From: Phycisphaeraceae bacterium
Lineage (GTDB): Bacteria; Planctomycetota; Phycisphaerae; Phycisphaerales; Phycisphaeraceae
DNA: 5,872 nucleotides
NCBI GenBank assembly: GCA_020850375.1
Contig: JADZET010000297.1
Location: 1-5,872 of the forward strand
Reading direction: 5' to 3'
Numbering within the stretch: the stretch's first letter is position 1; each line of letters opens with the position of its first letter. Below the pieces are notes generated by a model. It was not told the DNA's origin, did no database searches, and worked only from the letters and a program-made list of their open reading frames with translations. The translations under genes and the position numbers were made by a program. This document shows, in pieces, positions 1 through 5,872 of this stretch.

Positions 1-2
1 GC

Positions 3-434
3 AACGTCCACCGCGGCGAGGAGATCTTCCAGGAGGTCTTCCTGCTCGTCTGGGCCAAGCGCACGCTCTACGAGTTCCCCCGTCCCTTCAAGCCCTGGCT
101 CTATCAGATCGCGGTCAACCGCTGCCGACAGGAGCTTCGCCTCAAGCGTCTCGGGCTGGTCGACATGCCGTTCCTGGATCCCCTGGACATCCAGGCCGCA
201 CCCACCTTCTCGCCGGCCGAGGTGGCCATCCAGACCGAAACCGCCTCCCTCGTCCAGGAGGCCCTCTTAACGCTCCCGACCAAGCAGCGGGAGGTGGTGG
301 TCATGCGCGTTTGGGGCGGCCTGTCCTACGCCCAGATCGCCCAAGCCACCGGCCGGCGCGAGTCCAGCGTCCGCTCACACATGCACCACGCCCTGACCAC
401 CTTGCGGGCCCGGCTCGAGGCCCGTTTGCGGTGA
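3..434 (+). CDS. ECF-type RNA polymerase sigma-70 family factor (5'-truncated by window edge)
   Basis: This is the C-terminal 143 residues of a small sigma factor that directs RNA polymerase to promoters; the start codon lies before the window. The frame is open from position 3. Visible residues about 5-45 match region 2: a GEEIFQEVFLLVWAKR helix, then FKPWLYQIAVNRCRQELR, the region 2.3/2.4 promoter-melting and -10 recognition helices. A linker of about 45 residues follows. Region 4 starts at LTLPTKQREVVVMR (about residues 89-102) and continues with the helix-turn-helix SYAQIAQATGRRESSVRSHM (about 108-127), which would read the -35 element. There is no extra C-terminal domain; it stops at TGA 432-434, as usual for a short ECF factor. 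The next gene begins 32 bp downstream on the same strand and starts with an anti-sigma-like segment, so the two are probably an operon and cognate partners. The family call is firm; the ECF subgroup and target promoters cannot be told from here. Confidence 0.93.
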   Translation, partial: NVHRGEEIFQEVFLLVWAKRTLYEFPRPFKPWLYQIAVNRCRQELRLKRLGLVDMPFLDPLDIQAAPTFSPAEVAIQTETASLVQEALLTLPTKQREVVVMRVWGGLSYAQIAQATGRRESSVRSHMHHALTTLRARLEARLR

Positions 435-453
435 TCCTGCGTCCATCAGACGC

Positions 454-459
454 AAGGAG
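454..459 (+). promoter_or_regulatory. Shine-Dalgarno site of the macroglobulin gene
   Basis: AAGGAG lies 7 nt before the ATG at 467, which is near-ideal spacing. It supports that ATG as the true start. It sits in the 32-bp gap after the sigma factor stop codon; no promoter or terminator is evident in that gap, consistent with co-transcription. Confidence 0.8.
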
Positions 460-466
460 CTAAGCC

Positions 467-3400
467 ATGCCACGACAAAACAATGACGTGCAGGGATGGG
501 TCGAGGATTACCTCCACGGCCTGCTCGACGACGAGCAGAGCGCGTTCGTCCGCGACCAGGTCGAGTCCAATCCGCTCTGGCAGGTGGCCATGACGCAGGC
601 CCAGCAGCGCCTCGAGGCCATGCGGGAGTTGCCGGCCGTCGAGCCGTCGGAGAAGCTCATCCAGACGACGCTCCGCCGGGTGGACAACCGGGCGCGGTGG
701 AACCGGATGACCCGGCGCTGGAGCTGGCGGGTCACCGCGGGCCTGCTGACAGCCGCGGCGATCGTGCTCGGCTGTGTCCACGCCTACTTCCTCACGCTCT
801 CGCCCACGCCCTACAGCCTCGAAGTGCTCGGCCAGTCCGAGCTGCTGACCGACGCCCCGGCGTCGCTGCACGTCCGATTCATCAACCAGAAGACGCACCA
901 GCCGATCGAGAACGCCGATGTCCGGATCGCCCTCTACGAGCCCCAAACAGGTCGGCAGGTCGACCTGGCGGAATTCCGCACCGACAGCCGCGGCTCGGGC
1001 TCGCCGCGCTTCACGATGCCGGACTGGAAGGTCGGCTCCTACGAGCTTCGCGTGACGGCCAGGCCCCACGGCGGCGTGACCGAGTCGCTCACGCAGTCCG
1101 TCCGGCTCATCCGCTCCTGGCAGGTCATGGTCAGCTCGGACAAGCCCGTCTATCAGCCAGGGCAGACCATCCTGGTTCGCTGCCAGGCCCTGCGCAAGCC
1201 GGACCTCAAACCCGTCGGCGGGCAGGACATCCTCTGGACCGTGGCGGACCCCAAGGGCAACATCATCTTCAAGCAGCACGACGTCAGCAGCCGGTTCGGC
1301 ATCGGATCAATGCAGTGTCCCCTGGCCGATGAAATCATCGAAGGCCCCTACACCATCGCCTGCCAACTCGGCGACACTAAGAGCAACCTGACCGTCGAGG
1401 TCAAGAAGTACGTCCTGCCGAAGTTCAAGGTCGACGTCGAGCTGGACAAGCCCTTCTGCCAGCCCGGCGACCTCCTGCGCGGTCAGGTCGGCGCCCGCTA
1501 CTACTTCGGCAAGCCCCTGGCCGGCGCGGCGATCGACGTGCAGATGCAGTCGACCGATTTCCAGGAGCCCGTGGTCCAGCTCCCCCGTATCTATGCTGAC
1601 CCCGACGGCAAGGCCAAATTCGAGCTGCGCATCCCCACCTGGCTCGCCGGCCGGGAGCAGGACAGCGGCAACGCCCGTGTCCTGATCACCGTGACGGTCA
1701 CCGACACCGCCGGCCAGCAGCAGTCGCGCACGCTCGACAGGGCGGTGGTCTCCGAGCCCATGCAGATCGAGGTGATCCCCGAGGACGGCGAGCTTGTCCA
1801 GGGCATCCCCAACACGCTCTACCTGCTGGTGACCTACCCCGACGGCACGCCCGCCCAGGCCGATCTCGACGTCACGGGCATCGAGCAGTCCGTCCGGACC
1901 AGCGACGCCGGGGTGACCCAGGTCGAGTTCACCCCCCTTTCGCAGACGCTGGCCCTGACCATCCGCGCCACGGACAAACAAGGCCTGACCGGCCTGCGCC
2001 GCGTTACCCTGACCTGTGGCAAGGGCACGGCTGACTTCATCACCCGCGTGGACCGAGCCGTGTACGACGGTGGGCAGAGCATTCGCGTGACAGTCCTGAG
2101 CGGTTCAGCCGCCAGCCGTCAGCCGGTCTACATGGACCTGATCAAGGACGGCCAGACCATGCTCACCACCTCGGCCGAGTTCAAGGACGGTCGAGCTGAA
2201 CAGGTCATCGACCTGCCGCCGGACCTCAGCGGCACGCTGCAACTGATCACCTATCGCTACGACGCCGACACCGGCCTGCCCGTGCGCAAGAGCCGGGTGA
2301 TCTACGTCCGCCCCGCGCGGCAGATCGACGTGCAGACGACGCTGGACCGGCCCGAGTACCGCCCGGGCGACCAGGCCCAACTCAGCCTACAACTCCGCGA
2401 CGCTCAGGGCGAACCCGTGCCCGGCGCCATCAGCCTCGCCGCTGTCGACGAGGCGGTCTTCGGCGTGCTCGAGCAGCGCCCGGGCCTCGAACAGACCTTT
2501 TTCACCCTCGAGCATGAACTTCTCAAGCCCGTCTACGCGATCTACCCGTGGTCGCCCGACCTGACGACCAGCCTGCCCACAACAGATCTGCAATCGCTCG
2601 AGCAGGCGCTCTTCGCCCGCACCGCCGGGACGAAGGTCGGCGGCCGCGAGGAACTGTTCCAGCGTCTTGTCGAGCAAAAACTCATCAGCCCCGACTACGT
2701 ACGAACCATGGACCTGGATAGCTTCGAAGAGGCTTGGCAACGCCAACTAACCAACGGAACACTTCCTGAAAATGTCGTGGAGATGCTGCGTAAGGCGGAA
2801 CACTCACCGTACAGCCTGACCGGCGGAACCTATGCCGAGAAGGCCGCACAGACGCGTATGGCTCGTCACAACGGCCTTGAGGCAATGAGCGTCGCGTGGG
2901 CCCTGTATGTGTTCGTCGCGATCATCGCGGGAATTGCCTGCCTATTGACCTACTTGCACACGACCACGGGCAGAACCATCCTCAACTTTGTGCTGATTAT
3001 GTTGGCGATTTTTCTCCTGGTAAGCCTGTTGCTCCCATCGCTGGGCACTGCACGCCGTCAAGCCAGGCGCAGTGAAGCATCCACTCGTGCCCGCGGCATC
3101 GGCCAGGCGTTGACTCTACTGAGCGAGCAGGCCGTGCCGACGGCCGAGAGCCCCCCAGCGGACCAGCCCGTCCGCGTGCGCCAGTGGTTCCCCGAGACGT
3201 TGCTCTGGAAGCCGCAGATCATCACTGACGACCAGGGCCGCGCGAACCTGAGCATCGACCTGGCCGACTCGATCACCACCTGGCGGCTGAGCGCCGGGGC
3301 GGTCACCGCCGACGGCCAGCTCGGCGGCACTCAGACACCTATCCGCGTCTTCCAGCCCTTCTTCGTCGACCTGAATCTGCCCGTCGCCCTGACCCGTGGC

Positions 3401-5293
3401 GACGAGGTGGCCGTGCCCGTGGTGGTCTACAACTACGTGGATGAGCCGCAGACCGTCCGCCTTGAGCTCCAGTCCGACGGCTGGTTCACGCTCCTGGATC
3501 AGCCCGTGCAGCAGATTCAGCTCGCGGCCCACGAGGTGCGGGCCACTTCGTACCGCATCCAGGCCGCGAAGGTCGGCCGACACGAACTCCAGGTCCTCGC
3601 CCGCGGCCAGGGCGGCGACGCCGACGCCATCCGCCGATCCGTCGAGGTGAATCCCGACGGCCGGCTCGTCGAGCAGACCTTCAATGGATCGCTCGCCCAG
3701 CCCGTGACGTTCTCCCTGGACCTCCCCGCCAACGCCATCGAGGGCAGTGGCAAGCTCCTGGTCAAGATCTACCCCACCACCTTCAGCCAGGTCGTCGAGG
3801 GCCTCGAGGGCGTCTTCCAACGTCCCTACGGCTGCTTCGAACAGACCTCCTCCACGACCTACCCCAACGTCCTGGCCCTGGACTACCTCCGCCGCACGGG
3901 CAAGAGCGTCCCCGCCGTCGAGGCCACCGCCCAGCAGTACATCCACCTCGGCTACCAGCGTCTGTTGAGCTTTGAGATTCCGGGGGGCGGATTCGACTGG
4001 TTCGGCCGGCCGCCCGCCAACCGCACGCTGACCGCCTATGGCCTGATGGAGTTCGTTGACATGGCCCGCGTGCACGACGTCGACCCCAGGCTCATCGAGC
4101 GCACCCGCCAGTGGCTCATGCAGCAGCGCGACGCCGACGGCTCCTGGACGCCCGACGACCACCGCATGCACGGCGACCCCAGCAGCCAGTCGCAGGCCCG
4201 GCTCTCGACCACCGCCTACATCGCCTGGGCCCTGTTCGGCGACGACGACCGAGGCAACCCCGAAGGCGCCGCCACCCACGATTACCTGCTCCGCCACCGT
4301 CCCGCCTCGATCGACGACCCCTACACCCTGGCCCTAGTGTGCAACGCTCTGTACGCTCTCTGGCCCGACGCCCACGACGTCGATCCTTACCTCGAAAAGC
4401 TCGCCAGCCTGCGGCAGACCAGCCGCGATGGCAAGCTCGTCTGGTGGACACAGTCGCCCGGCAGACGCACCACCTTCTACGGTGCGGGCATCAGCGGCGA
4501 CGTCGAGACCACCGCCACGGCGTGCCTGGCCCTGATGCGTCGCCCGCAGAATGCCGTGACGGTTCGCGGCGCGCTGACCTGGCTGATTCAGCAGCGATCC
4601 TCCACCGGCGCCTGGCCGTCGACCCAGGCCACCGTCCTGGCCCTCAAGGCCATGCTGGCAGCCAGCGGCACACCCCTCGGCGGTGATCAGGAACGGCTGA
4701 TCAGCGTCGCTCTCGACGGCCAGGTGATCGAACGACGGTACATCTCCGAGGACCAATCCGACGTGCTCCAGCAGATCGACCTGTCGGGCCGCGTCTCTCC
4801 CGGCCAGCACCGCCTGGACATCACCGAGTCCACCGGCGGCAGCAGCTACCAGGTGGTACACCGCTACCACGTGCCGGAAGCCATGGCCGCCAAGCCCCAG
4901 GAGCCGCTGGAGATCGCCGTGCGCTACGACCGCCGAGAGATGCAGGTCGGGCAGACGCTCGCCGCGACTGCCACGGTGACCAATCGCACCGCCGACGTCG
5001 CCTCGATGGTGATCCTGGACCTGCCGATCCCCGCCGGCTTCGAACTGCGCGCGGAAGACTTCGACGCCCTGGTCAAAGCCGGCTCGATCGCCAAGTACCA
5101 GCTCACGCCGCGCAGCGTGATCGTCTACCTGCGACAACTCACACCGGATCAGCCGCTGGAGCTGCGCTACCGCCTGGAGCCGACCATGCCGGTGAAATTG
5201 ACTGTGCCCGGAGCCGAGGCGTACGAGTACTACGATCCGGACCAGCGCGGCAGCGCCCCAGCGATGGACCTGGAGGTTACGCCGCCGACATGA
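467..5293 (+). CDS. Anti-sigma-like / alpha-2-macroglobulin fusion protein with thioester domain, membrane anchored
   Basis: A 1608-residue protein, close in size to bacterial alpha-2-macroglobulins, which trap proteases after cleavage of a bait region. Start: ATG with AAGGAG 7 nt upstream. Order of parts (domain limits approximate): residues 8-72 form a helical anti-sigma-like segment (YLHGLLDDEQSAFVRDQV) lacking HxxxCxxC zinc ligands; 88-110 is a transmembrane helix preceded by many Arg, so the N-terminus should be cytoplasmic and the rest external; 115-215 MG1-like; 218-313 MG2 with DKPVYQPGQT; 314-425 MG3, entered through KKYVLPKFKV; 430-517 MG4; 520-615 MG5; 617-670 first half of MG6; 670-900 bait-position insertion with two more membrane helices; about 902-960 rest of MG6 with WFPETLLW and DSITTW; 963-1062 MG7; 1110-1400 thioester domain with PYGCFEQT at 1120-1127, flanked by CUB-like halves; 1475-1595 receptor-binding-like MG8 ending AYEYYDPDQRG. 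There is no N-terminal signal peptide; the first membrane helix does that job. It probably forms an operon with the sigma factor. Family call is firm. The anti-sigma role rests on pattern and gene order, and protease inhibition is inferred from family. Confidence 0.93.
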   Translation: MPRQNNDVQGWVEDYLHGLLDDEQSAFVRDQVESNPLWQVAMTQAQQRLEAMRELPAVEPSEKLIQTTLRRVDNRARWNRMTRRWSWRVTAGLLTAAAIVLGCVHAYFLTLSPTPYSLEVLGQSELLTDAPASLHVRFINQKTHQPIENADVRIALYEPQTGRQVDLAEFRTDSRGSGSPRFTMPDWKVGSYELRVTARPHGGVTESLTQSVRLIRSWQVMVSSDKPVYQPGQTILVRCQALRKPDLKPVGGQDILWTVADPKGNIIFKQHDVSSRFGIGSMQCPLADEIIEGPYTIACQLGDTKSNLTVEVKKYVLPKFKVDVELDKPFCQPGDLLRGQVGARYYFGKPLAGAAIDVQMQSTDFQEPVVQLPRIYADPDGKAKFELRIPTWLAGREQDSGNARVLITVTVTDTAGQQQSRTLDRAVVSEPMQIEVIPEDGELVQGIPNTLYLLVTYPDGTPAQADLDVTGIEQSVRTSDAGVTQVEFTPLSQTLALTIRATDKQGLTGLRRVTLTCGKGTADFITRVDRAVYDGGQSIRVTVLSGSAASRQPVYMDLIKDGQTMLTTSAEFKDGRAEQVIDLPPDLSGTLQLITYRYDADTGLPVRKSRVIYVRPARQIDVQTTLDRPEYRPGDQAQLSLQLRDAQGEPVPGAISLAAVDEAVFGVLEQRPGLEQTFFTLEHELLKPVYAIYPWSPDLTTSLPTTDLQSLEQALFARTAGTKVGGREELFQRLVEQKLISPDYVRTMDLDSFEEAWQRQLTNGTLPENVVEMLRKAEHSPYSLTGGTYAEKAAQTRMARHNGLEAMSVAWALYVFVAIIAGIACLLTYLHTTTGRTILNFVLIMLAIFLLVSLLLPSLGTARRQARRSEASTRARGIGQALTLLSEQAVPTAESPPADQPVRVRQWFPETLLWKPQIITDDQGRANLSIDLADSITTWRLSAGAVTADGQLGGTQTPIRVFQPFFVDLNLPVALTRGDEVAVPVVVYNYVDEPQTVRLELQSDGWFTLLDQPVQQIQLAAHEVRATSYRIQAAKVGRHELQVLARGQGGDADAIRRSVEVNPDGRLVEQTFNGSLAQPVTFSLDLPANAIEGSGKLLVKIYPTTFSQVVEGLEGVFQRPYGCFEQTSSTTYPNVLALDYLRRTGKSVPAVEATAQQYIHLGYQRLLSFEIPGGGFDWFGRPPANRTLTAYGLMEFVDMARVHDVDPRLIERTRQWLMQQRDADGSWTPDDHRMHGDPSSQSQARLSTTAYIAWALFGDDDRGNPEGAATHDYLLRHRPASIDDPYTLALVCNALYALWPDAHDVDPYLEKLASLRQTSRDGKLVWWTQSPGRRTTFYGAGISGDVETTATACLALMRRPQNAVTVRGALTWLIQQRSSTGAWPSTQATVLALKAMLAASGTPLGGDQERLISVALDGQVIERRYISEDQSDVLQQIDLSGRVSPGQHRLDITESTGGSSYQVVHRYHVPEAMAAKPQEPLEIAVRYDRREMQVGQTLAATATVTNRTADVASMVILDLPIPAGFELRAEDFDALVKAGSIAKYQLTPRSVIVYLRQLTPDQPLELRYRLEPTMPVKLTVPGAEAYEYYDPDQRGSAPAMDLEVTPPT
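488..682 (+). other. Anti-sigma-like N-terminal segment of the macroglobulin protein
   Basis: Residues 8-72 read as the helix-acidic turn-helix pattern at the start of many anti-sigma factors: a VEDYLHGLL helix, the acidic DDEQ turn, then AFVRDQVESNP. In classical zinc anti-sigma proteins the second helix ends in paired cysteines; here that position reads NPLW and no Cys is present, so it would be a zinc-free variant. The segment precedes the first membrane helix (residues 88-110, nt 728-796) and is therefore predicted to be cytoplasmic, where it could bind the sigma factor encoded just upstream. The assignment rests on visual pattern and operon context, not on a profile match. Confidence 0.65.
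2474..3166 (+). other. Bait-position insertion with transmembrane hairpin and pseudopilin-like helix
   Basis: Residues 670-900 lie between the first half of MG6 (ending AAVDEAVFGVLE) and the conserved VRVRQWFPETLLW strand, the place where the protease bait region sits in this family. It contains a helical polar stretch (about 705-800), a hydrophobic helix 807-830, a tiny TTTGRT turn, a second hydrophobic helix 838-859, and an Arg-rich tail through about 885 (ARRQARRSEASTRARGIGQ). A hairpin would return the chain to the outside, keeping the MG1-6 and thioester halves on the same side. Part of it (2701-3120) is 58% GC by hand count (242 of 420), against about 72% in sampled windows at 2341-2400 and 3241-3300. 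The protein stays in frame throughout, so this is not a disrupted gene. Confidence 0.75.
3830..3844 (+). other. Thioester motif GCFEQ of the macroglobulin protein
   Basis: Residues 1122-1126. Cys1123 and Gln1126 are the pair that forms the internal thioester in alpha-2-macroglobulin and complement C3 families. The flanking residues PY and TS match the bacterial form of the motif. The third motif residue is Phe, where the vertebrate consensus has Gly (GCGEQ) and E. coli YfaS has Leu. Both essential residues are intact, so the bond is expected to form once the protein is exported. Confidence 0.88.
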
Positions 5294-5427
5294 GCGCCAG
5301 CGATCATACCCCAACCTCTATTGTCCAGGACCCACCGCTCGACAGGCAGCCCGCCAAGTGGCATCGATGTGACGATTCCCTCATCACCGCCAACGGGCAG
5401 AGCACGACTACCACGCCAACGGAACCA
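5294..5427 (-). other. Intergenic tail between macroglobulin stop and transposase; probable right end of the IS
   Basis: No credible gene is seen here. The transposase frame stays open on the minus strand through this stretch to a stop at 5230-5232, but similarity to the transposase family appears to end near 5428. The end of the insertion sequence, including its terminal inverted repeat, should lie here. It cannot be placed because the other end of the element is outside the window. I saw no strong hairpin followed by a T-run, so no intrinsic terminator for the macroglobulin gene is called. Confidence 0.4.
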
Positions 5428-5872
5428 GGCTGTGTTTGACGGCTCGGCCAGCAGCCTTAGGCATCGTTGGATGATGGCCAGGTGGATCATGCCCAGGAAG
5501 TGCGTGGCGAGCTTCTCGAAGCGGGTGGCCACGCGTCGACAGCCCTTGAGCCAGCCGATGCAGCGTTCGACGGTGTTGCGACGGCGATAGCGTTCACGGT
5601 CGAAGTCGGCCGGTCGGCCCGGGCGACGGCGGCGGGCGGTTCGTTTGCGAGGGATCACGTCATCGATGCCCCGGCGTCGGCATCACCGGCGGATGCGTGG
5701 CACGTCGTAGGCCTTGTCGCCAGCCACCGCCAGGGGACGACGACGCGGGCCGATCCGCACCGCGTCCATCAGCGACTCGAAGCGTGTGGACTCATGAGCC
5801 TGGCCGGCGGTGACCAGCGCCGCCAGGGGCAGGCCGCGGGCGTCGGTCACCAGATGAAGCTTCGAACCCCAA
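5300..5872 (-). mobile_element. 3' portion of an IS5-family insertion sequence, boundary approximate
   Basis: The transposase remnant implies an insertion sequence pointing into the end of the macroglobulin gene and continuing past the right edge. The macroglobulin gene keeps a normal family C-terminus and stop at 5293, so the element landed just after it and did not truncate it. The left limit given is an estimate; no inverted repeat or target duplication could be matched inside the window. Confidence 0.6.
5428..5872 (-). pseudogene. IS5-family (IS427-like) DDE transposase, interrupted by a stop codon and cut by the window edge
   Basis: Read on the minus strand from 5871, the frame gives WGSKLHLVTDARGLPL, then TAGQAHESTRFESLMDAVR, then AVAGDKAYDVPRIRR, an in-frame TGA at 5685-5683, then CRRRGIDDVIPRKR and the C-terminal part GRPADFDRERYRRRNTVERC and GWLKGCRRVATRFEKLA. 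These are hallmarks of the IS5-family DDE transposase. The second catalytic Asp is in GDKAYD (5718-5716), and the catalytic Glu is in the NTVERC segment (5568-5566), within the Y-R-E-K signature with Lys at 5547-5545. The first Asp and the N-terminus lie beyond the right edge. The TGA sits where a Trp codon (TGG) would be expected, so one base change explains it. The frame resumes without a shift, so a GTG restart at 5658 would give only a C-terminal fragment lacking two catalytic Asp residues. A sequencing error cannot be excluded. Confidence 0.85.

Noticed and set aside
752..775. Possible lipobox (AAAIVLGC, Cys103) in the first membrane helix
   Set aside because: It begins about 100 residues into the protein, Leu is a poor residue at the -2 position, and a well-placed ATG start with ribosome binding site lies upstream. 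It reads better as a plain transmembrane helix.
446..1279. Long minus-strand open frame (277 codons) opposite the start of the macroglobulin gene
   Set aside because: It is a shadow of the high-GC coding frame on the plus strand. It has no recognisable domain, and composition is driven by Arg, Gly, Leu and Val as expected for antisense frames.
2701..3120. Insertion element or intein inside the macroglobulin gene, suggested by the composition shift
   Set aside because: The frame is open across it, there are no intein splice or endonuclease motifs and no flanking repeats seen. It sits at the natural bait position, so a variable protein segment is the simpler reading.
3116..4297. Minus-strand open frame of 393 codons opposite the MG7 and thioester domains
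   Set aside because: The opposite frame has clear family motifs throughout, while this one shows only low-complexity Gly/Val/Leu/Asp-rich sequence.
4334..5314. Minus-strand open frame of 326 codons opposite the C-terminal part
   Set aside because: Same antisense shadow effect; no domain seen.
5294..5370. Intrinsic terminator after the macroglobulin gene
   Set aside because: Only a weak CCAC/GTGG pairing was found, with no stable stem and no T-run.
5321..5590. Plus-strand open frame of 89 codons after the macroglobulin gene
   Set aside because: It lies opposite the transposase remnant, has no clear ribosome binding site and no recognisable content.

Overview
This high-GC window fits a member of the Planctomycetota (possibly a Phycisphaerae-like lineage) or a relative in the PVC group. 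The reasons are an ECF sigma factor next to a very large membrane-anchored protein that starts with an anti-sigma-like segment, a eukaryote-like alpha-2-macroglobulin architecture, and an embedded stretch resembling planctomycete prepilin-type sequences. The taxon is an inference, because no rRNA or other marker gene is present.

Layout: (1) positions 3-434, plus strand, are the C-terminal part of an ECF sigma-70 family sigma factor whose start lies before the window. (2) After a 32-bp gap carrying a strong ribosome binding site, 467-5293 (plus strand) encodes a 1608-residue protein. In order it has a cytoplasmic anti-sigma-like N-terminus lacking the zinc ligands, a transmembrane helix, a series of macroglobulin (MG) domains, a bait-position insertion containing a two-helix membrane hairpin, a thioester domain with a GCFEQ motif, and a C-terminal receptor-binding-like MG domain. 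(3) From about 5300 to the right edge is the 3' part of an IS5-family (IS427-like) insertion sequence. Its transposase, on the minus strand, is interrupted by an in-frame TGA, so the visible copy is probably dead.

The two plus-strand genes look like one operon and one signalling unit. The working model is that the second protein holds the sigma factor through its cytoplasmic N-terminus while its large external part acts as a protease trap or sensor. Cleavage of the bait region, or thioester reaction, would then be coupled to sigma release. The gene order, fusion and motifs are read from the sequence; the signalling mechanism is a hypothesis. The most unusual point is the bait-position insertion (about 2474-3166), which is lower in GC than its surroundings, adds two transmembrane helices, and ends in a segment that looks like a planctomycete pseudopilin N-terminal helix.
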